NCBI GenBank assembly: GCA_004802705.1
Contig: SGPL01000594.1
Coordinates: 1-19,814 of the forward strand
Direction: 5' to 3'
DNA length: 19,814 bases
Origin: Bondarzewia mesenterica
Taxonomy: Eukaryota; Basidiomycota; Agaricomycetes; Russulales; Bondarzewiaceae
Positions 9,547 through 18,088 of the stretch are shown one piece after another; within the stretch, counting starts at the first letter, position 1; every line of letters begins with the position of its first letter. The notes beneath the pieces were generated by a model. The model worked only from the letters and a program-made list of their open reading frames with translations. It ran no database searches and was not told where the DNA came from. The translations under genes were made by a program, and so were the position numbers.

Positions 9547-11102
9547 CTAACTCTCTCCCAAAATCGCTCTCGCCCACACCGCATCATCATTCAACCGCTC
9601 CGCAAAGAACTCACCCAGCTCCTCCTTCATTCGCACGAGAACCGCCGCATCCGCCTCGTTAGATGAGTCCAATGGCACGGGGCGATCGGACGGCGGCTGT
9701 AGGGTCTTGAACGCATCTATGACGACGTCACCCAGCCCGCCATCCTCACCGGGCATGCATTCATTCCCGACGACCTTGGCCCCGCCCGCCTCGACGAGGC
9801 CCTTGCGTACTGCTTCCTTTCCAATGCCCACAAGCCCCTTGATGGCGCCCTCGCGTGTCGCGCGATTCTTTCCTGGAGAGAGAAGCGCGAGGAGCAAGGT
9901 TTTCATTATTCTGGGTGAGAGAGACGGGTACGTGGTGGAATGTTGCGTAAGGATGCGCGAGAGGGTGGACGCTGCCGAGATGCGGAGGTGGGTGCTGTGG
10001 GATGGTGGCAGGGATGAATGAAGTAGGGTGGACAATATGGGAGGAAGTATTTGATGAAGCTGGAAACGTTGATGGTCAGAATGACAGTCTGCCGTTACAA
10101 GAATACTGCTCACGTATGGCTCAACAAAGAGTGTCGCATTATCCAACAATGCCGCGATCACATCCAGCAATATCTCCAGAACACGCCCATCGTTCTCGTT
10201 CTGAGAGCCCTCCTTTAATGGCCCGACGACACCTTCTCCAACCCAACGGACGAGATACGGCAACAACGCCTGCAATCCCGCATCGTGCCTCAGGCTCGCG
10301 AGCGCAGCAGCACGTTTGGTAGGGTCGCTCGCAGACGGCGGAAGCAAAGACGAGGTCAAGCGAGCGTAGTACAGCTGGAGCTCGCGCGACAGCACCTGCT
10401 TCACCAACTGCTGCTGCTGGGCTGCCTGCTGTTGCTGCTGTGACGGCCGTTTTCCAGGCGAAGATGGCGTAAGTGGTAATATACTCCCATTCGTACGCGG
10501 AGGTTGAGCCTCTTCCCTCGGTACCGCAGGCGGGTTTTCCGGAATCAACGGCTGCACGCCTTCCACGGCCAGCCAATGCGCGGTCCACCGTACACCGAGG
10601 GGTAGCGTCAGTTTTTCTTCCCTCAGCACGCGGTCAAAGTCAATATCCTCGTCCTCAACAAAGTAGACGGGACCGGCGGAGGTGAGTTGTGGAAATGGAA
10701 GGGCGCGACGGAACGTGGGCGGGTTGTGAGCGGTGTGGCCATAGAGAGGCTCGATGTTGAGAACGCGTAGCGCTTGGTCGATGTCGGTAGTGGTGAGCTT
10801 GGTGCGGCGCGCGTGGCGCATGAAGCGGGAGGCTTCCTGGTATGAATCGGCGCTGATATCCACGGAGTCCATGGGCGGTCTTACTCACCTCGACGATCTG
10901 GTGTACTCGGTATTCTACGTCACTTGCAAGTGCAGACGCGACCGAATCTGGCAAAGTGGATATTCCCAGCGATTCTGCTGCATCCTGAGGCAGACTATGT
11001 GTATTGAACGTAAGTTATCTCAGTAAAGAAAAGCACCTTTATTGATTCGGCCTTATAAAGACCTGAGGACTGAGCTTGCGATTTTGACTTCTGTTTGCTC
11101 AT
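9547..11102 (-). CDS. TAF6: TAF6, TFIID/SAGA subunit with histone fold and HEAT-like domain
   Basis: TAF6 is a subunit of TFIID (and, in yeast, SAGA) that pairs with TAF9 through a histone fold. Exons on the minus strand are 11102-11037, 10984-10889, 10836-10114 and 10059-9547, giving 465 residues. Histone fold, about residues 16-85: YKAESIK, then ESLGISTLPDSVASALASDV, then EASRFMRHARRTKLTTTDID, then ALRVLNIEPLYG. The next conserved block is VYFVEDEDIDFDRVL and LPLGVRWTAHWLAVEGVQP. A Gln-rich linker (residues about 187-197) precedes the C-terminal HEAT-like domain (ELQLYYARLTS, FVEPYLHQILPPILSTLL, LRISAASTLSRI). Introns 1-3 are 52, 52 and 54 nt. Intron 3 contains no stop and keeps frame, so it looks coding, but removing it joins FVEPY to LHQILPP as in other TAF6 proteins. 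The start is set by the short upstream exon MSKQKSKSQ. Confidence 0.94.
10060..10113 (-). other. Stop-free in-frame intron of TAF6
   Basis: This 54-nt intron (GTGAGC...TTCCAG on the minus strand) has a length divisible by three and no stop. Retention would insert 18 residues between FVEPY and LHQILPP in the HEAT-like domain. Confidence 0.75.
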
Positions 11103-11669
11103 AATGACTAGAGGCGATTACGTTGGGATTTCGAGCACTGATATCGCGGCGTACACAAGAACAAAGAGAGTGTGACAGATCTTCAATTGGCTCTGAGCAC
11201 GGAAGTCAGAGACGTACATTACGGTTGCATAACAAGGAAGAGTGAACGCGCTCTGAAGTGTGGAGTGTGGAGAGTAGGAGCTGAGGAGCTTAGTCATGCA
11301 AACTGCTTGAAGCCGTATGACTAATACGAGTACTTTTGCTGACAGATCTCAAACTTTGAGAAGTTTGCCGGAGTCCGCAACTGTCTGCAACGACTCGGAT
11401 AGGCAACGATGTGATAGACAAGTGAGGCTACTTGACCTCCTGAGTGGCTGCGGCGTGGGCACACTGATGCTCAAAAAGGTTTCTTCGCGCTTTTGGGCCT
11501 TGTGAACAAGCGTTTTTTTGAACAAGGGACGCCGCCACATAGCCCGATTTGTAGATGAATGCCTTTGCCACGCGTAATGACAATGCCATTGATGGTGGCC
11601 CTTGTTCGCCTGCGCATATAAAAGCACCACTCGACGATCGTGAATGCCCCGTCCCCACACGCCCCCGCA
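11103..11669. promoter_or_regulatory. Divergent upstream region of TAF6 and the gene at 11670
   Basis: This 567-bp stretch between divergent starts has no recognised gene. It contains a clear TATA box for the right-hand gene (11617-11624) and a short upstream ORF. No equivalent element is obvious for TAF6, consistent with a TATA-less housekeeping promoter. Confidence 0.5.
11617..11624 (+). promoter_or_regulatory. TATA box of the gene at 11670
   Basis: TATAAAAG lies 45 nt upstream of the chosen ATG. Initiation about 25-35 nt downstream would give a very short 5' UTR. Confidence 0.6.
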
Positions 11670-12314
11670 ATGTCCGACGAGGAGATAAATATCACCATAG
11701 TGCCGCCATCCCCAACTATGTCCATGTCCCGACCGGCAGTAAGGCCAGTGTGTGTCTGCAGTAGCCCGGACTCCACGTCGACGACGGTCATCAAGCCCGG
11801 CATGTACGTAGTATTCGCGAACGCAACAGAGCCGAATCCGTCACCTCGCCACATCGGCCTAGTGACTAGGTCTTCTCTGCACGTCGCCGGCGAGTGTTCG
11901 ATCCAAAACATCACTGTCAATTACGCTTCCACCGTGCAGCCCCCCGTGAGCGTTGTCGCCAAACATTACCTCGAAATTATCCCCCCGATACGCGACTCTA
12001 GCGGCAGGGTACCATTCTGGCCTTCGGACGATAGCTTCCAATGGACGACGCTGGGTGTTTTACTGACAGTGACGCGGGTCCATGGCGCCGAGACGACCTA
12101 CGCCATCCCTGACTACGAGCTGGAGAGGGTGAAAGATGGAATGCGGGACGATTGTCGAGAACTCGAAGAAATGTCTCGAAATTTGGGTGCTGAAGACATA
12201 CAGCAACTTCAGCGCCTCACGTTTTCCACGGACCATATTCCAGCCGAGGTCTGGCTGGACATCAGAGAAGCCCCGCCAGACGCGATGCAGAGAGCATTCG
12301 AATTCTCCGCATAG
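11670..12314 (+). CDS. Hypothetical protein, single exon, not recognised
   Basis: The frame encodes 214 residues starting MSDEEINITIVPPSPTMS. The ATG at 11670 is the first in-frame ATG downstream of a TATA box, and is preceded by CCCGCA. An overlapping ATG at 11644 is out of frame. The body contains IKPGMYVVFANA, HIGLVTRSSLHVAGE, VVAKHYLEIIPPIRDSSGR and FQWTTLGVLLTVTRVHG. This alternation of short hydrophobic and polar stretches is compatible with a small beta-rich fold. An acidic, helical-looking C-terminus follows (ELERVKDGMRDDCRELEEMS). There is no signal peptide, membrane segment or metal-binding motif. I do not recognise the family and assign no function. It lies between TAF6 and ARP6 without introns, unlike its neighbours, so it may be a lineage-specific gene. 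Confidence 0.6.
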   Translation: MSDEEINITIVPPSPTMSMSRPAVRPVCVCSSPDSTSTTVIKPGMYVVFANATEPNPSPRHIGLVTRSSLHVAGECSIQNITVNYASTVQPPVSVVAKHYLEIIPPIRDSSGRVPFWPSDDSFQWTTLGVLLTVTRVHGAETTYAIPDYELERVKDGMRDDCRELEEMSRNLGAEDIQQLQRLTFSTDHIPAEVWLDIREAPPDAMQRAFEFSA

Positions 12315-12456
12315 GTAAGCCGATAATCCAGAATTTGCAACGAAGCATACTGACGTTTCCATGAAGTTTAATGGCTACAAGGTTGAAGGAGTGTGCATGA
12401 CTTTATTAGCTAGAATCGCTTTCCCCCTGCCGTAAAAATGGTGTCGACTCACGTTG

Positions 12457-12462
12457 AATAAA
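12457..12462 (+). terminator. Possible polyadenylation signal AATAAA
   Basis: A canonical AATAAA sits 143 nt downstream of the stop of the 11670 gene, in the 237-bp convergent gap before ARP6. Fungal signals are loose, so this is only suggestive. Confidence 0.3.
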
Positions 12463-12551
12463 ACGAGGTGCACAACACTCGATTATGGCAGAATAGACTG
12501 TCACACATGATACTAAACATTGAACGTACAAGCTTAGCATTCCATCCTTGA

Positions 12552-14515
12552 TCAACGACGCTTGACAGCAGACACCGTTCTCGTTCGTGTCCTCACAGGT
12601 TTGGGCTGCGGCGAGTCGTCTTCATCCTCTCTCGCTCGAGCCTTGCCCTTCCCGGAATCCTTTGTTGCATCGTTTCCCCTCCCTGTGTTTTTCCAGTCTT
12701 TGAATTTGCGTCTGCAGGCGTTACTTCCGCTTTCTTGATACTCTGATCTTGTCACGGTATACTCGGAGAAGTCAGGGTGACTAGCGAAGGCCACAGCGGA
12801 GCGATAGGCTTCCAAGATTGGGCTGGCACAGTCCGTTCAGAAACGAACGACACGGAATTCATTCAACAGCACGCGGAGACTTACTCTTCCGACTCGTATA
12901 TGACAACCTCGCATTCGACCGGCGCCAGCGATCTCAGCTCGGACAGACTACGGAAAATCTGCTCAGTCGGGTCGAACTCGATCGCGGCCAACAACGGCGC
13001 ACTCACAGCCTCGCTCCAAAGCCAGGAAACTTTGTATTCCCACCGATAAGACCGATATTGGCCCAGAACATACCTCGCAGGTCCTCGGGAAGGAGCGTAA
13101 TAGACTGCGCTATACTTGCCGCAACGCCGGACTGTTCCATGCCTGCCAGCAGCCCATCCATCAGACTTGCATTGACACTCGCTGTCGATAATCGCAGGGT
13201 CGCCCCACACACATGCATACCTATATCGTCAGGGCGGAATAGGAGTTCAGGGACCGAGAACCGCTCGTTGCCCATGTATAGGACTTGATCCGTCTCCAGA
13301 GCCGTCTCGTCCGGCTGCCGTATACATCCACGTCTGTTGGCAGAAAAGTCCGGGAGAATGTATTCTTGGACGATTGAATTTCGTCTCGGGTTTGTCCTGG
13401 CGCCAGTAAGCCCATCAGGACATGTTTCAGGTTGATAGAATAGAAGGGGAGGAGAGGCAATGGGCAAGGTAACTTAGAACGAACCGGCAGGTTTCGAGAT
13501 CAGCTGCGAATTGGTTCGAGACGTAGCAGCAGGTCTCCTTGACGTCGTTCATGATGTACGTCTCGTCCATCATGTCCCACTGACGGAAAGATGCGAGCTC
13601 CTTAAGGTGGTTCGTCAAGAGCTTGCCTCCGACATCGATGCTGGCCAAGCGGGCGTTCTCTAATTGTCAGTCCGAGCGGAGGTTACGTATATCGCGCAGA
13701 GGATCGTAGCACTCACCGCTTCACGGCATGCCAGAGCACAGCACCGTCCATGATAGGCACTATGTGTGTGAAACTGAATCCAGAGTCCACGATGAGCACG
13801 CATTCCGGCTGCGGCAGGCTTGGATTCGAGAACAGCTGTCCACGAGGTACAAGAGAAGCGGCTGAGACAAAAAGGGGGAGAAAATAGAACAAGGCAGGTC
13901 CCTCCCGCTGAAGCGGTCTGTGCGACTTACGTGTGCACCGATGATACGATTGGAATTCATACTCTTCAAAAACAAACTGGTCGTACACGTCTTGGATGTT
14001 TGGAAGATTGAAATACGGCTCGGTGATCAAGAGAGATGACTCAGTCGCGTCGACCTGCAATGTTCAGCATTGGAGCAGCGTTATCTTGATTGAGTAATAG
14101 TGAGCATGGCATACGGCGAGGACTTCGTCTGAGAACATTCCATCCCAGATGGCTTTCTGGGCGTCCCAATCAACCAAGTAACCCTGAAGTGAAGTGCCAC
14201 CGATAAGGCCCTCGCTCGTCCCGTGCTTTCGCAGCGCTACGAGGGCCCCAAGACTCACCTTCTCAAATGGCAGGCGGTAATGCAAGGACGAATGATCACG
14301 ACATTTTTTGAACTCATGACCAAAGTACGTCGTTTTGTCTCCCTTGGAACGGATGATGGCGTTAGGAATGACCCTTGGATGGAGGAAAATGACTGTTCAG
14401 TTGATTACACCCGCGGATGTAACTTACCATACCTCGGGTCCTGGTTAGCCTTAGCTATCCCGGCTTTGATTGTGGACGCGCCATTGTCCACGACGACTGT
14501 GCGCGTGCGCTTCAT
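12552..14515 (-). CDS. ARP6: ARP6, actin-related protein of the SWR1 chromatin remodeller
   Basis: Arp6 is a nuclear actin-related protein of the SWR1/SRCAP complex, which exchanges H2A for H2A.Z. Ten minus-strand exons close in phase to 445 residues: 14515-14433, 14373-14259, 14183-14115, 14054-13931, 13861-13717, 13640-13485, 13396-13221, 13142-13007, 12947-12885 and 12822-12552. Landmarks are the actin phosphate loop [15 protein letters not shown] at about 7-21, [145 protein letters not shown] and [18 protein letters not shown]. Animal Arp6 (396 residues) ends just after this last block. Here about 36 more residues follow, mixed basic and acidic ([12 protein letters not shown], then Arg/Thr-rich). 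Intron 7 (13143-13220) is stop-free and in frame. Intron 6 has an unusual GTTCGT donor. Confidence 0.95.
13143..13220 (-). other. Stop-free in-frame intron of ARP6
   Basis: This 78-nt intron (GTATGC...TGGCAG on the minus strand) is a multiple of three without stops. Retention would add 26 residues between FRPDDIG and [10 protein letters not shown]. Family alignment from memory joins these two blocks directly. Confidence 0.75.
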
Positions 14516-15662
14516 GTTTCTATGGGCACTGAATCCGTCCAGCCGCGCACTGGTCGGGCTCAGTCAACTCGTATTGAATGCGACCGTCACGTGCGAAGCG
14601 ACTTTGAAAAACGTTGGGTCTTAAAAGTCCTTCGGCGCTTGAATATTTTCAACGCTCAGCGTGCGCAGGTGCCTGAGAGGCTCCTTCTTATTATCCTCGG
14701 TATCAGTCTGGCCAGCTCGTCGAGCAACGCGAAGAACATCCTGCGTCGGTTTCTGCGTTGATTTCGAGTTACACCGTCGCCACAGGCTGAGTTCGCGTTG
14801 CTCATCGGGAATCTGAAAATTCAACCGAAATTCACCGGGGATATTCTCGATTCAAATCTTCGTCTCGCGGTTGCTCTCTTCGATCGCGAGATTTCGCCCT
14901 GTCCTTGTCCTGAGAATTGCGCCGCCAGGAAAAGAAGCTGATCTTGGTTCCAAGAATCCAATTCTCCGGCCCCGTAAGTAGACAATGCGAGGCTGAGGCT
15001 CATCGAGTCGACCAACCGAGTTCTCCAAATTTGTCTCGACTTTCCCGTTGGTACTGACTCCGAGCTGCCCACTTCCCTTCCGAAGTTCCTCAGCGTCTCT
15101 AGGCCTTCGTTTTCGATCGCAAATAGCGAGCGAGCGAGTGAGAGGGACAAAGGGACTCGCCTACATCGCGGTAAGCACAGTCACTCTGGGCAGCAGAGGG
15201 GTGTGGCGACTGTACCTGCGTGACAACGGGCATTGGATTGAATATTGACCCCTCTCAGTTCGCCCAATCCAGTGCTCCGTCTCTCACCCCGTCCATCCTC
15301 TGATCAGACTCCATCAGGGTCCATTCTGGGCAGCAATACTGCTGTTTCCCACTGTCTTCCTTCATCTTGTGATCGATTGGCCTGTCCTTGCTTGTCGGCC
15401 TCTAGATCTTCTCGAGAAGCCAGCCAGCCATTACAGTTCGCGCGACCGTTAACGAATCAAAAGCTACCTGCCCCTTTTCCATTACAATTGTCTTTGAATC
15501 GTTGCAGGACGCCATCTTGAGCAACGATCAGCCTGATCTTCAAACCCGTTGAAACGTTGATCATTCATTCATATTCACCCTTTTAGTGTCTCTCCTCTGA
15601 ACCGCCATTCGCGGAGACAACCAATTGGCCGAACATCGCCAGCAACTCGACCCACCCCCAGA
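14516..15662. promoter_or_regulatory. Divergent upstream region ARP6 / TANGO2
   Basis: This 1147-bp stretch lies between divergent ATGs and has no recognised gene. The right half is pyrimidine-rich on the + strand, as often seen before fungal start sites, and probably includes a TANGO2 5' UTR. The 109-codon minus-strand frame at 14821-15150 has no family resemblance. One perfect CACGTG element lies next to ARP6. Confidence 0.5.
14586..14593. promoter_or_regulatory. E-box GTCACGTG upstream of ARP6
   Basis: GTCACGTG, containing the palindrome CACGTG, lies 71 nt upstream of the ARP6 ATG. It is the consensus bound by Cbf1/USF-type bHLH factors. Binding here is inference. Confidence 0.35.
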
Positions 15663-17093
15663 ATGTGCGTCGCGTTCTGGTCCCTCGAACATCCGGACTA
15701 CGCACTGTGCGTCCCCCTGCTGCCACAGACACCCCTTTGCCCACAATCTGACCGCAGGACAGCATCCTCTGTGCGAACCGTGACGAATATCTGGCCCGGC
15801 CCACGGCGCCAGCGCATTTTCACTCCTTCGAATCCCTGCCCTGCCCCGGCGCCGCCGATGACACCGACGCACTCGCGAGCATTTCTCCAGTAGGCAACGT
15901 TCTCTCCGGCCGCGACTTCGTCGCCGGCGGGACATGGATGGGCCTCAATCGGGCCGGACGCTTTGCCCTCCTGTGAGTTCTCGTCCCTTTCGCCGTGCAA
16001 AGCCAAACTCTAATAAAAATGAAAAACAACGACCGCGTTTTGCAAACCCGCTGGACGCATCCTCGCAACCTCGACCCGTTCGCCGTGGCAGGACAAACAT
16101 CACCGAACCCGGCGCATCGTACCGTTCGTCCCGCGGACACCTCCTCTCTTCCTTCCTCGCCGGCCCGCCTTCTCCTACCCCTCCTGCCGTTCGTCCGACG
16201 GCACGCGCTCCGCTCACGGAAGACGTGAACGAGCTCCTTTTCCGGCTGGGCGACACCGCATTCGCCGGATTCAACCTGCTTCTCCTCGAGCCCTCCATCG
16301 TCCCCTCCACCTCCCCCTGTCCGAATTCCGAGCCACGCCTGCGTTTCGATTCGGCGTTCGTGACGAATTCGGGTGGGGGGCGGCGAGTTGACGACGCGCG
16401 CGTTGACACCGACCGAACGCGCATGCGGTGGGCTTTCGAATGGGGTTGATGGACGGGGCGCGGACGCGTGGCCGAAGGTCGTGCGCGGAACAAAGGCGTT
16501 ACGTGCGCTCCTCGATGAAATCGGACCTGAGACGAGCGATGACGCGCTCGCGGAGAGGTTGTTCGAGCTGATGACGTGCGTGTTCTTCTCCCTCTTTCCT
16601 TCCCGCTTTCTCGCCCCCTTGTCATCATTTCAATTTTCTGCACCTTCTTTTCTGTTTCTCTCTCTCTCTTTCGCGCGTTCTGATCGATCTCCCTGTCACT
16701 GCACGCACGCACCGCAAAAAAAATAGATGGAATCCGCTTGGTCAACTCCACGACCGTACGGAACTGTGCAACACGATCGACGTCGAACCGCTCCTCCTCC
16801 CGCCTCCCCCGTTTTCTTCCTTCTCTCCGACGCCAAGGAGCACCCCATCGACGGGACCTCCGCCCCTGTTGTTGTACGCGACGCGTCTGTCGACGGTCGT
16901 CCTCGTTCGGCATGATGGGAGCGTCTTGTTCGTCGAGCGGGATATATGGGAGCTCGACGACGACGAGGGGTNGGAGTCTGCTGCTCGCGTTGACGCGGAC
17001 GAGGCGGAGGCGAGGGCGCGGGCGAAGGGGGCGCGCAAGGCGGATGTGGGGAAGCAGCGCGTGTTTCGGTTTTCGTTGGATGTGAGCTCTTGA
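15663..17093 (+). CDS. TANGO2: TANGO2 / NRDE-family protein with apparent frameshift
   Basis: TANGO2-family proteins carry an N-terminal NRDE motif. They are linked to Golgi organisation and to mitochondrial and haem or lipid handling, with the biochemistry still debated. Exons are 15663-15706, 15763-15972, 16092-16575 and 16727-17093. Family blocks in order: MCVAFWSLEHPDYA, ILCANRDEYLARPTAPAHFH (NRDE at residues 20-23), GGTWMGLNRAGRFALLTNI, TEPGASYRSSRGHL, LLFRLGDTAFAGFNLLLLEP, FVTNS, CGGLSNGV, ADAWPKVVRGTKALRALLDE, YATRLSTVVLVRHDGSVLFV and a C-terminal VFRFSLD. The frame changes by one base at the G6 run 16375-16380, between FVTNSGG and GGELTTRALTP. No intron explains this; one G fewer restores about 367 codons. 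Introns 2 and 3 (119 and 151 nt) are longer than others here. Codon 16971-16973 contains an N. The alternative is a genuine pseudogene, but the intact remainder argues against that. Confidence 0.85.
16375..16380 (+). other. G6 homopolymer at the TANGO2 frame change
   Basis: Six G residues follow GGGT. The upstream coding frame runs off into a stop (TGA at 16447-16449), while the conserved downstream blocks lie in the frame one base over. Five G residues would join them. Confidence 0.7.
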
Positions 17094-17371
17094 CGCGCGC
17101 GCGCTCGTGCGGATTCGGAGGGCGCGGGTGTCGTGGGGGTTGTTTTGTACTCATCGGAGCGCGTTCTGAGTATCGGGATGCGTGTAATGAAGTAAATTAA
17201 GTGCATGTGCGGGCTGTGCTTGACTTGACTTGTTATGCGCGGACATCTCCACTCGCAGGAGGGAGGGAAGGACCCAATCGTCGTGCGTTGTGGGCGTGTT
17301 GGTCATAATTGACGATCGTACCGATATCCGAACCGACAGGATAAAAATGGACTCGACTTGCATTGGTGTGC

Positions 17372-17400
17372 TTTATATATATATAAAAGAGAGAGAGAAA
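17372..17400 (+). repeat. TA/GA simple repeat
   Basis: A TATATATATATA run passes into AAAAGAGAGAGAGAAA. It is a simple dinucleotide tract in the 3' spacer. Confidence 0.85.
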
Positions 17401-17510
17401 ACGAGATCGTGTATGCGATGTGGATGTGGGATGGAACTGTATGTAACGAAAGAGAGGAGACGCATGGGGTCGGTATAAAGTATATAAAAACCTAACAAAA
17501 GTAGGCGAGT

Positions 17511-17534
17511 GGGAATCTTGGGAATCTTGGGAAT
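17511..17534 (+). repeat. 10-bp tandem repeat GGGAATCTTG
   Basis: There are about two and a half head-to-tail copies of GGGAATCTTG, the last truncated at GGGAAT. Confidence 0.8.
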
Positions 17535-18088
17535 ATACGAGTCGGTATGGGGAATGTGGGAAGTGTTCGGTAGAGAGGAAAGAGAAAAGGGAGAAGGGAG
17601 AGAGAAAGAGGTGTGGGCGGTGGTGGTGCCGGTAAGTAAGTTGGATTCGCTTGTTCAACGTTTAGAGCTGGAGTGGTATGTGAAGGGGTGGTATGTATGT
17701 ACTGTGAACGTGAACGTGAAGGCGGTTGAACGTTAGGGTTTGACAAGAAGGGGGATGATTAGGTGAGGTGAGGTATGTAGATCACGGATGGTAGGGTATG
17801 GTTTGGTATGACGTGGTATGGCGTGTATGTGCGTCTGCGGATGGGAGGAAGGGGGGATAGAGTGCGTGAAATGGGAACGGGAGGACAAGGACGAGAGAGA
17901 GAGCGCGCAGACTACACACGTACAAGGAAACGAGACACGAGAACGCGACGGGACAGAAATCAAGAACCAAGAATCAAGAAAGAAAAGAAAGAAAAAAAGA
18001 GTCCACCCACCCACCCAAAAAGAAAGAAAGACGCGCGACGGCCAAAAAAAGAAACGGTCCAAGAGGATCTAAACCCCATCCCGCTCCT

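Larger units (their letters stand above)
17094..18088. other. Low-complexity convergent spacer TANGO2 / Zn2Cys6 factor
   Basis: This 995-bp stretch has no gene, and its + strand is purine-rich from about 17370 onward. It holds a TA/GA tract (17372-17400), a 10-bp tandem repeat (17511-17534), GGTATG-type repeats (about 17790-17830), GAAC/GTGAAC motifs (17704-17720) and an AAAG/CCCA-rich block (about 17975-18030). Open frames here merely follow the repeats. Confidence 0.6.

Noticed and set aside
11471..11920. 149-codon minus-strand frame opposite the 11670 gene
   Set aside because: It spans promoter and coding sequence of the + strand gene, has no motif, and TATA placement supports the + strand.
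14821..15150. 109-codon minus-strand frame between ARP6 and TANGO2
   Set aside because: No homology recognised and no supporting splice or promoter signals.
15945..16913. 322-codon minus-strand open frame
   Set aside because: It is antisense to TANGO2 exons and introns, is Arg-rich from GC-rich antisense codons, and has no family resemblance. The + strand carries conserved TANGO2 blocks.
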